Source of the DNA: Callorhinus ursinus
Taxonomy: Eukaryota; Chordata; Mammalia; Carnivora; Otariidae
Assembly: GCF_003265705.1 (NCBI RefSeq)
Contig: NW_020312817.1
Span: forward strand, 54,566,259-54,630,258
Reading direction: 5' to 3'
Length of the DNA stretch: 64,000 nucleotides
The notes under the pieces are model-generated. The model was not told where the DNA came from. It was given only the letters and a program-made list of their open reading frames with translations, and searched no databases. Shown here in pieces: positions 1 through 11,200 of this stretch. The stretch's first letter is position 1. Every line of letters begins with the position of its first letter. The position numbers and the translations under genes were made by a program.

Positions 1-1282
1 CTGGCATCCAGCAGTAGCAACGGGTGTGGGTGGGATGCAAACTGATGCCTCTGCGACACGGAGTAAGACAGCCAAGCACAGTAAGAGTGTAGGCTCCGAA
101 GACATGACTGAAACACAAACCAATCCTAAAGGAGAAAGCACTTGAGCTAGACTCCAAGAGATGACTGGAATTGAGGCCGGAAAAGAAAGAGTATGGAGGA
201 GAGGGCTTTCTTCATATGGCAAAGTCCCCCACAGGTATGGACATAAAAAAGTCAAGAGCTGATGAGATGAACTTGGGACTTAGATTCCTACTTAAAAGCC
301 AAGTTCAGGGGCGCCTGAGCGGCTCAGTCGGTTAAGCAGTTAAAACGTCTGCCTTCGGCTCAGGTCATGATCTCAGGGTCCTGGGACAGCCCCATAGCAG
401 GGAGCCCGTTTCTCCTTCTCCCCGTGACCTCGCGCTTTCACTCTCTCTCAAATAAATAAAAATCTTTAATAAAAAAAAAAGGGGCAAGTTCAGTCAAAAA
501 CTGAACTCTTACCCTTCAGAGATTTTGAAGATACCAGAGTACCACAGTGAAAGCAGCGTGGTCCCGGAAAATTAATCTGGCACTGGCAGAGGAAGGACCG
601 GTGAGAGGAGATTTAAAGCAATGAAGCAAGGGAAAGCTCTAAGGAAACAAGACGTTTGGCACAAAACTACAAGAACCTGAACAAAAAGGAGTTCTGCCAA
701 GTTCTATATTTTAAACTTTACCAACTATTTAAAGCAGTGCCCCTCTGCTTTATTCCATTATTCTAGTTCAACAGAGATGAGTCTATACCAGTTCTGATGA
801 TGGTATGAGTCCTCAAAATGGAAGATACAATTTTGGTCATTGATTCTGATATAAAACTGGCACCCAGAAAAGGAAGCCCAAAGTCAATTAACATTGTCTA
901 GCTTTTGAACTGACACCATGAAATGAATATATATGTGTGTGCACAGCAAGCACTTTTATTTCCTATTTACATACGTCTCTTTATGACCAGCTCTTTACTC
1001 AGCCTTGTCTCATTTCAACACAGAACATCATAAAATACACGCACAGGCATAACCAGTATTTTGGTATGATCTGAGGTCCACCTTATGAATTCAACTAATA
1101 TTTGTGTTGAATGCAGAATTTGAAGACATTCAAGAAGTTCGAACTCACTATACTATTTTAGAAAACTGTATAACGATAATTTAACAAAACAAGTCCCATT
1201 ACGGAAAGTCTATTCACTTCTTTTCACCCCTGTAGGAAAGAGAAACCCTAATATATTTGGAAATGGTTGACATTCTCCTTAC
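1..1282 (-). other. PNO1: PNO1 intron 2, partial
   Basis: Non-coding. Holds one sense-plus CAN-SINE (309-484). The remainder (1-299 and 494-1282) is AT-leaning unique-looking sequence with no exon, RNA gene or recognisable repeat that I can support. Confidence 0.75.
309..484 (+). mobile_element. CAN-SINE (tRNA-Lys-derived), plus strand
   Basis: Head ggcgcctgagcggctcag, body with gctcaggtcatgatctcagg, tail aaataaataaaaatcttt then poly-A. Flanked by the 9-bp direct repeat caagttcag at 300-308 and 485-493, the target-site duplication. Confidence 0.9.
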
Positions 1283-1432
1283 CCTAATTTCTACATTCCT
1301 CGATTTCAAGTTAAACCGTATCTGAAGTCCCAAATGTTCTACAACAGGAGTAAATATCTTCATCCAGTTCTCTTTTAAGGGCGTGTATCTGTTAGCTGGG
1401 ACTGGAATTTTCCTTGTTTCTTCTTTCCCACC
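1283..1432 (-). CDS. PNO1: PNO1 coding exon 2
   Basis: 150 bp, 50 codons in phase 0. It is preceded on the minus strand by a pyrimidine-rich tract ending ttgtag and followed by gtaagg. It encodes the conserved KIPVPANRYTPLKENWMKIF region. No further PNO1 exon was recognised between 1 and 1282, so exon 3 is off the left edge. Confidence 0.93.
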
Positions 1433-1879
1433 CTACAACAGAAGAACACACAAGTCGGGGGATGTATTGGGATGGAGGTGGAGCTGTAAAATGACAGCTC
1501 TTCCACAAGAAGCTTTCTTTAACTGAACGAATTAAACTTCGTTCAGGAGAGTCACTTCTTGAAGGCCGTCACTGAAGAACGGCCCCCGCCCTTTCAACAT
1601 CACCCAGAGACCACCGGCTTGGCCCACCTTTGGCCCCCGACCCCGTTCCTGTCCCACGGTCCCCGCCAGTACCAGGAATCCATCCCCGGCGAGGGGCGGG
1701 AAAACCGGCCTCTTCGCGGGCCGGGCCTCCTCCGTGTCCATGCGGCCTGCGTCCCCGCCGTCCCCCGCCGCGGACAGCGGCTCAGCCTGCCGTTTCTTCG
1801 CCCGCCGGCCACCCTTACGGGTGACTTGGGTGAAGCCATCTTCGGCTCCGGCGCTCTGCGATTCCATCTCCGCTTCCAT
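1283..1879 (-). CDS. PNO1: PNO1, partial: coding exons 1-2 of the RNA-binding 40S assembly factor
   Basis: Partner of NOB1, a KH-domain RNA-binding protein that acts in nucleolus and cytoplasm in maturation of the 40S subunit and guides NOB1 cleavage of 18S rRNA (family knowledge). Seen here: exon 1 at 1879-1673 (69 codons, starting MEAEMESQSAGAEDGFTQVT) and exon 2 at 1432-1283 (50 codons, GGKEETRK through SRNVEIR). Exon 1 ends at a GT donor read on the minus strand at 1672-1671. Exon 2 is bounded by an AG acceptor at 1434-1433 and a gtaagg donor at 1282-1277. Exon 1 is 69 codons, as in human. These exons encode the basic, low-complexity N-terminus (RRAKKRQ, TEEARPAKRP) and the beginning of the folded region; the KH domains and later exons lie left of the window. 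The open frame extends 78 codons upstream of the ATG, but the ATG at 1879 matches the conserved start. Divergent neighbour: WDR92. Confidence 0.95.
1673..1879 (-). CDS. PNO1: PNO1 coding exon 1
   Basis: 207 bp, 69 codons in phase 0, beginning at the ATG whose minus-strand context is ggggATGG and ending before a gtactg donor. The product is rich in Lys/Arg and acidic residues. An AAGATGGC motif on the minus strand (1835-1842) inside this exon looks like a downstream YY1 element, a common feature of ribosome-biogenesis promoters. Confidence 0.93.
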
Positions 1880-1907
1880 CCCCAAGGATCTCCCGCTCCA
1901 ACATATG

Positions 1908-1914
1908 CTTCCGG
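1908..1914 (-). promoter_or_regulatory. Candidate ETS/GABP site
   Basis: CCGGAAG on the minus strand, about 30 bp upstream of the PNO1 ATG. Motif match only. Confidence 0.45.
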
Positions 1915-1938
1915 CTCGAACGCGTGCGCCGCTGCACG

Positions 1939-1948
1939 GCGCAGGCGC
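1939..1948. promoter_or_regulatory. Candidate NRF1 site
   Basis: gcgcaggcgc, one mismatch from the palindromic NRF1 consensus, in the CpG-rich core, with gcgtgcgc at about 1921-1928 as a neighbouring half-site. Motif match only. Confidence 0.45.
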
Positions 1949-2392
1949 GCCTCGCGGGGTCCAGCGTCCGCCAACCAGCCCCAGGGATCCGCCCCGTTTC
2001 CTAAGGAGTCCCACACTGGGGACCTGAAGCAGGGTTTCGTGCGTTTGCTGGGGCGGTAGGGGAGGACATCCTAAAATATGCCTGATTCTATGGTGCCCCT
2101 CTGGCTTCGCCACTCACAGCCGAAACAATTGCCATCTCCAATATGTGTATGTACGAAAGGCAGTAGGTAAAGACGATAAGCAAGTTTGTGCTGTCCGTGA
2201 AAAAAATCGGGCGTGACTTCAGTAGCGCATCGGGCATTATCTGAGACAACTAAATCCCACTCGCCAGGGCGACGGGGGACGACTACGGCAAGTGTGTGGG
2301 GGAAACTGTCGTTTGTTTGGAGTTTGGTTTCCCGGTTAGTGTTTTGTCAGGCTTTGGGTGTACTGGTTGGTGGAGGGGAGATCGGCTGGACT

Positions 2393-2575
2393 ATGTCGGC
2401 CTTCGAGAAGCCTCAGATCATCGCCCATATCCAAAAGGGCCTCAACTACACGGTATTTGACTGTAAGTGGGTGCCCTGCAGCGCCAAATTTGTGACCATG
2501 GGCAACTTCGCACGGGGCACCGGCGTCATTCAAATGTACGAGATCCAGCACGGGGACCTAAAGCTGCTTCGGGAG
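2393..2575 (+). CDS. WDR92: WDR92 exon 1 (coding part)
   Basis: 61 codons, [10 protein letters not shown] to LKLLRE, ending before gtgggt. Phase 0. Confidence 0.96.
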
Positions 2576-4862
2576 GTGGGTGCCGGGCGAGACTGTCCAG
2601 TTCCAGGATCTGCCGTTGGTGAGGGGACGAGTGAGGATTCGGGGGTGGGGGGAGTTTGCATTTGTTTTTGCCCCAGCCTTCGTCCAGCGTCCCCCAAAAG
2701 CACAGCTCGAGCTGCGCGGAACCAGCGAAGGTGATCGCAGATTGAGGAATACTTCCGACGTAAAACGCTGTGCTTCGAGTCCTGAATTCTCTGCCGGCCA
2801 GTTCATCTGTTCCCTGCTGGCCCCTTCCTGCAGCCACCCTTGCATTCCAGCGTGAGGGCCCTGGGAAGTGACATTAAGACTTCGTCTAAATTCGAGGTTC
2901 TTCTAGACAGTGGGCAATTGTTTGTGGAGAGTCGCTTTAATTAGGTCTTTGTTAGTAAAATGCTCTTTCATACAAGCAGAGACAAGGCAGGCACCGGGAT
3001 GCCTGCACTGTAATTGGAGGAGACAACCTAACCATTATTATTTTTTAATATTTTCTTTATTTTTTCATGAGAACAGAGAGGTAGAGGCAGAGGGAGAAGC
3101 AGGCTCTCAGCGGAGCAGGGAGCCGGTTGCGGGGCTCCATCCCAGGACCCTGGGATCACCACCTGAGTCAAAGGCAGACGCTTAACGGACTGAGCCACCC
3201 AGGCGCCCCTTAACCATTTATTCTTTCAATAAGTTATTGAGTTGATTGCCTGGTATTCCCAGGCATGTGAATTACAATGTCTCCGGTCTCATGGGGTTTA
3301 TTTTCTAGTGGGAGAGAGAATCCGTTAAATAATCAACCGACGATGCATAAATACAAACCGAGATGAATTCCCTAATATACTCTCACGGTTCTGTGAGAGT
3401 AAAAACAGATTTGGGATGAGTAGAAGCTAACTAGGCTAAAGTAGGAGTAGAGGAGGAGGTTTCCAGAGGAAACAGCGTCAGTGGAATCTTGGGAAGGGGA
3501 GCAGACTTTGCAAGGTTTGTAGGTCATTTAAAAGATCTACCCCTTTTTAAATGGTACATCACTGGACTTTTAGCTGGGTGTGCCAAGATCAAGTTCACAA
3601 GTTTTGTGATGATCATTAGGGAATGACTTAGAGAATAATGATTTTTTAAAAAGATTTTATTTATTTGACAGGGAGAGAGAGAGAGAGAGCACAAGCAGGG
3701 GGAGCAGCAGAGGGAGAGGGAGAAGCAGGCTCTCAGCTGAGCAGGGAGCCTGACGCGGGGCTCGATCCCAGAACCCTGGGATCATGACCTGAGCCGAAGG
3801 CAGATGCTTAACGGACTGAGCCACCCAGGTGCCCTAGAGAATAATGATGTTAACTAACATTCTTACACTTGTTTTTAAAATGCGTTGATTTGGGGTGATC
3901 AGCCATAATCAAGTATTTAGGGTTGTAATAGACTACAGGGAAGGCTCCAGGGATTAAAAACTATGGAGAGAGTCTGCTTGGACGAGATAGGCATTAAACT
4001 GGTAGGTAAAGGATGAATACAGTTTGGACAGGCAAGCTTGGGTGGGAAGGTATATAAGATCCCATCTCACTTTAAATTTCTGTGAGTGCCAGTTTTCTTG
4101 TTCAGTTTGTCTTTTCCAGCCAGGTACTCAGAGTTCCTAAACTTGGCTTATTCTTTTCTACCTTGCCTTCTGTTGCTCACCAGTTAGCCCACAGGTACCT
4201 GTTGCTATTTTAGGGTCTAGTTCAGATTATTTGATTTAGGAAATCCTGTCCTGATCCCCACACAAACTTCTTTACACTGCATTCCACTGGTAATTATTAT
4301 TTGCTCCAGAAATACATAATTGTGTCCCATTTATCTCTAATTAGATTGTAAGCTCCTGGAGAGTAAGGATAGTGTCTATCATTAGTGTGGTTTGTAAGGT
4401 TCAGCCACTCAATAAATTACTTGTTAAAAGAATGAGTGAATGTATATCTGTAAAAGGATGTAACTTGGGAAATTTAAATATTGATTTATTGATCATTAAT
4501 CAGCTGGCCTCAGGGTTTGAACAAATGGGAGACATTGGAATAGCAGACAGAAACTTATAGGTAAAGTATTAGGAACAAATACCAAATACCATCAAATTTC
4601 ACCAGAGAGCATTTACCCCTTGGGACTTTTTAAAAATAAAATATAATTTGTGTACATTTCAGGAATACACTTGTTCCACAAAGTGAAATAGTGCCCTTTG
4701 TCTCTATCTATTGGCAACCTCCTATTTCAAGATACTATGTGAAAGAAGGACCAAAGATTCTTGAAAGATGAGTCCCTTCTTCTAAAGAGCCTCCTGTCTA
4801 AAGAGAGGGTTAAACTAATGCAAAAACACTTTTTTTTTTTTAAAGATTTTATTTATTTATTC

Positions 4863-4911
<49 letters not shown>

Positions 4912-7900
4912 GCAGAGGGAGAAGCAGGCTCCCAAGGAGCAGGGAGCCTGATGCGGGACTCGATCCCAGGACCCTGGGATCATGACCTGAGCCGAAGGCA
5001 GACGCTTAACCATCTGAGCCACCCAGGCGCCCATGCAAAAACACTTTTAAGAACTTAGATCGAGTGTGGCTGAGATGGTGCGATGGAAAAGGCTATGGGT
5101 GTGATCCAGGCTCAGTGATGCGCCACCCTTACTGTGTGTGCATCGGGATCAGCTGAGTATGTTCTGTTGCTGCTGCTGCTGCTGCTGTTGTTGTGTGTAG
5201 GTGTGTTTTAAAATATTCATGCCTTGGTCCCACCTTAAGGAATTCTGATGCAGTGGGACTCTTGCATCTACACTAGAGTGAGGCGTGGGTATCAGTATTT
5301 TTAAATAAAACTTCAACTAGGTGATTCTAACAAGCACCAGTGTTGACTACCATTGGGCTACATGAATTATTGAAATCCTTGATTCTTCATTGTGGAACCA
5401 CCTCAAGTCATGTGTTCCAAAGCCCATGCATTCCAAGGTAAAAATGTGTGAAGGTTGCAAATGGGTCTTCATTGATGGCTGCCTTCTCTTGTTACCAAGG
5501 ACAGATAGGGAGTGAGGGCCTTCATATACAGTTGAGTAGTTTGTTCCATCACACGCGGGGTGCAGAGTTCGAAGGAAAGCTGAAGTCTATTTCTTTCTCA
5601 TCAAACTTTATAAGTGTGAGACTTCCTCATTCTATAAAGAGCAGCTTTTCTCTAATTGGCACAAAGGACTAGGGGTGGCCCTGAAAAATGGAATCATAGT
5701 TGTGGACGTTTATACTGTAAAAATTAATAATAAGCTAATAAAGTTCTGCTTTTTTAGCTCCTGTGTCACTGAGTTCACTGCTTGTTACCATTTGGTTGAC
5801 TAACCCTTTTAATGTTAATTAAAGTAGTGCCAGGATGTGGAGGAGGAAATACTGACAAGCTGTACTAGACCCACCCACAGATAGAACAAGAATAGTTCTC
5901 ATGGGAATTATCCATCATGGGCTTCCTTAATCATGTTCACTTATTGTAGCAAAGAGAACCAACAACTAGGTCAAAAATGACCATCTATGATGTGTAATAC
6001 AGCAAAAGTTATTAATATATACCAATTTTCTTTGTGGAACACATTTTGTAAAATCTTTTTAGCCAGTTTTTTTTTTTTTTTCCTAGCAAGAAAAATTTAA
6101 GTAACCCCTGGATTTTTTAAATCTTTCTTTTCAAAGGTAAAATATTTAGCCAAAGGAGGGAGGGAGCCTTTTTATTAACTCTAAAAAATTGGCTTCACTC
6201 CGGTGCCCCTTCTTAAAGCTATTATGATTTCCATGAATATCTTAGAGAAAACACCCCTGCTTCTATAAGTCCATTTGCCAGCAGAGCTCAGCCCTTCTCA
6301 GCAAACTGCAATCCTCACTGTCATGCAGATGATAAGATGTTTATACATTTGAGTTTTTTTTTTTTAAGATTTTATTTATTTGAGAGAGAGTGCGAGCAAG
6401 AGAGTACGAGGAGGGGGAGCAGCAGAGGGAGAGGGAGAAGCAGACTTCCCACTGAGCAGGGAGCCCGATGCGGGGCTCGATCCCAGGACCCTGGGATCAT
6501 GACCTGAGCCGAAGGCAGCCGCTTAACCGACTGAGCCACGGAGATGCCCCTATATTTGAGTTATTTTTTTAATGTTTTTGTATTTTGAGTTGAATTTGAC
6601 TCTTGGCACAGCAGACTACTACTACCTATAAATCTCTCTTTTTTTTTTTTGGTATAACAAAAACAGGGAAGCATAAATACCGTATATTAACATCTTGGAA
6701 AGATATGAATGAAAGTAAAAACCAAAGGACACAAATCTGAAAGTAGGTTCAGTTCGTGACTACCATTTTCCTCACCAGTCCATTTCAAGGTTGGAACATT
6801 TCTTTGGTACTTCTAATGACTCTCAGGTTTATAGAATGGGGTCTACATACTAAACTTTATTTAATTGATTTACATGTAGGTCTGGGGGCAGCCTAGTTTA
6901 GTATAAAGAGCTTGGAGTCTCCCTCGCTCTAGGGACCTTGAGCAAGCCCAGTCCTCTGAACCTGTTTCCTCATCTGGAAAGGAGTGTGCCAAATACTTTG
7001 CTTGCAGTTGTGTCCTAGTCTGGAAGAACATCTAGAACACGTCTGATCTATGTGTTCAATATATGGATGCTGTTTTAATCATTGCATATAAATGACACCA
7101 GAAACTATATGGTGTGTCATGTGAAAACGGAGAAATGAGAATATGGACTCCAGCAATGGTTTCTTTCTCCCCAGCACTAGGAATGAGAGGTTAATAATTA
7201 AGATACTCATTTATACTTTGATTTAACAAATGTTGAGCACCTACAAGGTGTTTAACAGATGGGACAAGGCCCCATTCTCATGATACTCATTCTGGAAAGG
7301 ATGGCAGTAGAGAATTGAATAAATAAAATAATTTTATTGGTAAGTGCAATAAAGAAGTTTAAACAGGGTGAGTGATAGAGATTTGGGGGTTCCACTTCAG
7401 ATTGGAGGAGCAGGAAAAGCCTCTTAAAGGGGGTGACATTTAAACATTTAAATTAGGAGAAGGAAGACATGATGATCTGAGGGAAGAGCAGTTCAGGCAG
7501 TGGTAATAGTAAATGCAAATGTCCTGAGGTAGAAATGACTGTTGTGTCTGAAGAGCAAAAAACAAAGCTGCAGATGTGTCTGGAGTGTAGTAGAGAGGAG
7601 AGAAGCAGGAAGTAAGTTCAGAGAATCCAGGCAAGATTCCAAAGAGCTTTGTACATTTTGTCTATCACGGGCGTTGGTGCCACTCCTGCGAGTCTGTGCC
7701 TCTAAATGTAGATGCATTTTATTTCATTCCATTATATTTCAATAAAGACTGACTTTCAGAATTGTGCAATGACAAATGTGGAAAAACCTAGTATAGGTTC
7801 TGTTGTAAAAAGTGGTTCTCAGTTTGGTTTCTTTCCTTTTAAAGTAGGGATTCTCAGATGTGTTCAGGTGCCAGAATGTCTGAACATTGTGGTGCTGTTT

Positions 7901-8155
7901 TTGGAACTCCATAAAACATTGGAATAGTCAGTTCCAATTCTTCACAAAGAAGTGGTTTTCCAGTAGAAAAATCTGGCTATATTATCATACCATGGTCTTT
8001 ATATTACATGAAGTAACCATACATAAATTTTTAAATCTTCATTTCCAGATTTTCTTACTGGTGTACATTTGTTAATATTTTCTAACAGGCAAGCTAAAAA
8101 AATATCCAAAAAAACACTTAAGTTTGAGAAAAACATATCCATTAGCTGTTTTAAG

Positions 8156-8206
<51 letters not shown>

Positions 8207-11200
8207 TATGTTGGTACCTGAATATCAGTGTGTTCCAGGAGCATAGTTTGAGATTCTCTGCTCCAAAGGGTTAAAAGGTGAAAGTTAGATAAAGAAATCA
8301 CATGGGGGGAAAGTTTTTGCTTCCAAAGTTTTTATTACCAGCAGTAAAATCTTCAAAGAACTATGTGTGTACTATAGGGACTGAAAAGTAGAGGTTAGCT
8401 TTTACGGTAAAACTCTTCTGTGGCTTAGGAAGAAGAGATACCCCATCAGAGACCCCAGGGTATAGTGGAATTGTGGGAAGCAAAGTGTTTTAGGTGGTAG
8501 AAGAGGAGAAAACGGGAGACCGTTTTTCCCAGGCCTCTGACAAGAATTTTCCTGGCAAGTTAAATCAATACATGATGCAACCTCCCCACAGTTAATCCCC
8601 TGAGTCCTTGGAACCATTTCCTGTCCATCCTGCTGTTTACTCAAGAGGCCCATCTTCACTCTGTGCCTCCGACTGTGGGAGCTATGACTGGTGACTTCTT
8701 GCTTGGCGCACCCAGGCCCAGTGTGAGACCAATGGAGGAAGGAGTTGGTGTCTATTTCATTAAGTTGGAACTCTGAATTACTTTAACCATAGAAACTGTG
8801 CCCTAATAGTGATTAAGGGCTATACCACTATTGATACATTATTTCAGTTACTTTTATTTGGGGGAAATGGAGGGTGGGGAGCACATAAGTGATCTGTTGT
8901 TGGAAACTATTTCGTTAAATTGACAAAATTTTGATTCTTGGTGTTGCTGTGTTATAACTCTTTTATAAAGTTGGAAAAATACCTGAAATAATGAATATCA
9001 GTTTTCTGAATAACTGAACCATCTTGGACCACAATATGCATTACAAAGAAAAATAATGATTCCGTGATTTTGTGCTTCTCATCAATGTGGTCTTTTATGA
9101 CCATGTTATTATCGATGACTGCTTTTGATTACTGGGCAATTCCAAGGAGGCTGTGAATGCTTTCCTATAGACCTGGTTACATAGTAACTGCTAATTTTTC
9201 CAGATCCCAAACAGTGAGAAAGCTCAACAGGCTGGGAGTTTCCAAAGCCCTGTACAATATAATATCTTTTGAGTCATGAAAGAAAAGTTTATTACCATTT
9301 GTGTTAAGTGAATTTTATTTTCTTTTTCTTTGAAAATTGCTATGTATACTCTATATGGAAGTGCCCAGTCAAACATTGGAAGTGTCAGGGAAATTATTTT
9401 TTAAATTATATGAACCAGTAGGAGGGATGAAGATTGGCTCAGGAACTGAGAAGTTATAAGAAGAAATCTCCTAGAAACTGGAGAGCTCTGTGGAGAGAAA
9501 AAAGAGAAAAAAGTATATCCAGAATATTGTTATGTCAAAAAAAAAAAACCGAAAATATATTATGGTCTTCCTTATATTAAAGCAAACCTATGTATGCTTG
9601 TAAATGTGTAGGAAAAGGTCTAGAAGGATGGGGATTACTACTGGGGAGCATCAAAGGGAAACTCACTTTTCAATGTTCAGTTTTTTGTTTGAATTTTTAT
9701 AGGGAACACGTATTACTTTTGTACACACAAAATTTACAGTTTATAAGAGATTAAATAAGAGGAATAGTTTCGGGCGCCTGGGTGGCTCAGTCGTTGGGCA
9801 TCTGCCTTCCTCTCGGGTCATGATCCCGGGGTCCTGGGATCCAGTCCTGCATCAGGCTCCCTGATTGGCGGGGGGGGCCTGCTTCTCCCTCTCTCACTCC
9901 CCCTGCTTGTGTTCCTGCTCTCGCTATCTCTGTCAGATAAATAATAAAAAAAAGAGGAATAGTTTTGCCCTGTTGAGGCCAACAGTAAATGGGAGGATAT
10001 AGGGCCAGAGTATGGTGTCAGCAGGCTTCAGGTAGCTGCCTCATCTGGTTCCATGTTGCCCAGAGTTCCCAGGGTTTAAGGCAGTAGCCGACTCCAGGAG
10101 GGACTTCAGTAGCCTGGGCAGGTGGGGTCAGGGTGGGCGGAGGCAGCAGAGAAACGGGAAGCATCAGGAAGTAAAAAGAGATTGGTGGAGGCCCCACAGA
10201 GGTGTGGGAGTAGATGAGAGTAGCATAATGCATGGGCATATGTGGGAGGAGTCAGAGAGGAACTGATATTTTGATTGTAAACTCCTTGAGGGCATGGCCA
10301 GTCTCCTTCATGTTTGTATCCTATTCTGCCTAGTTCGTTGATTTGCTTTTAGTAGGAACTCATTAAAAAAAAATGCTAAATGCCTGAGTTGGGCAAATAT
10401 GTAAAGCTGTATGCTTGAAGCTCTTTGCCTGTGGCAGGAGGATTATTATATGATACCATTTCTAAGGACCCTTTTGGTGATATGATCTATACATAGTTTC
10501 CATAAGCCACATTACTTAAATAGTACATCGGTGTGTGGTTGTTTTACTAATGTGATTATATGCAATACGGGGAGCAGTTGCTTTTTAAACGTCAAAATAT
10601 TGGCTAATCCATACCAATAGCAGTGCCTTTGGTACTCACATATATACAAATCTCTCTGCATTGATAAGGTCCCAGAGAGAATAGTGACATAAACATTCTC
10701 AGTTTATAGGGTTCTGCAGAGAAAACTATAAGAGACACATAAACATTTTTGTTCCTGTAGCCATCTGGAAAGAATAATATCTTCATTATGTTCTCATTTC
10801 TACTGAGGATCTTAAGAATAGCACATTAAATGCTGAAATTTTCATATTTGCAAACCAATGGAGATGGTATACTTGTCAGCATTTGAATGTCTCATTAGTG
10901 AGAGGAGAGGAAAGGCAAAATTAAAACTCATTCTCTTTGACAGTTACATACTTTTAAACTATAGGAAAGTGACTAGAGGAAATGCATGATAATTTTGATC
11001 AGAAAATGTTTTAATTGCTTTTTATTTATGTGTCTTATTTAAGTCCCATAATAGAGCCATAAATATCATGAATTATAAATAGCTGCTTATATAAATAATG
11101 TATCCTCTCTCCCTCCCTTCTGTCAAGATTGAAAAGGCCAAACCCATTAAATGTGGAACATTTGGTGCAGCATCTTTACAGCAGAGATATTTAGCTACTG

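Larger units (their letters stand above)
1880..2392. promoter_or_regulatory. Bidirectional CpG-rich promoter between PNO1 and WDR92
   Basis: Only 513 bp separate the two divergent start codons. The PNO1-proximal half is CpG-rich and the high CpG continues into both first exons (about 1560-2620). No TATA box is apparent near either start. Candidate sites seen: an NRF1-like core gcgcaggcgc (1939-1948) with a second half-site gcgtgcgc just before it; an ETS/GABP-type cttccgg (ccggaag on the minus strand, 1908-1914); and a CCAAT at 2138-2142. This mix is typical of housekeeping divergent promoters. Transcription start sites cannot be placed from sequence alone. Confidence 0.8.
2576..11127 (+). 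other. WDR92: WDR92 intron 1
   Basis: 8.55 kb. Holds five CAN-SINEs (four antisense, one sense), L2-like fragments, a MER5A-like hAT fossil with an internal CTG run, a weak MIR fragment and a (TG)22 microsatellite. Other stretches (5366-6346, 8202-9756 and 10391-11127) show no recognisable gene or repeat. Confidence 0.85.

Noticed and set aside
1559..2059. Long plus-strand open frames across PNO1 exon 1
   Set aside because: GC-rich shadow frames opposite PNO1 coding sequence and the promoter; no family resemblance.
1880..2113. Upstream extension of the PNO1 open frame
   Set aside because: It is CpG-rich promoter sequence read by chance. The conserved start at 1879 gives exactly the family's first-exon length.
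2213..2392. In-frame 60-codon N-terminal extension of WDR92
   Set aside because: The open frame begins at a GTG codon and has no ATG before 2393. The conserved family start MSAFEK is at 2393.
4761..4985. Open frame with RERERER repeat
   Set aside because: (GA)n of an antisense SINE.
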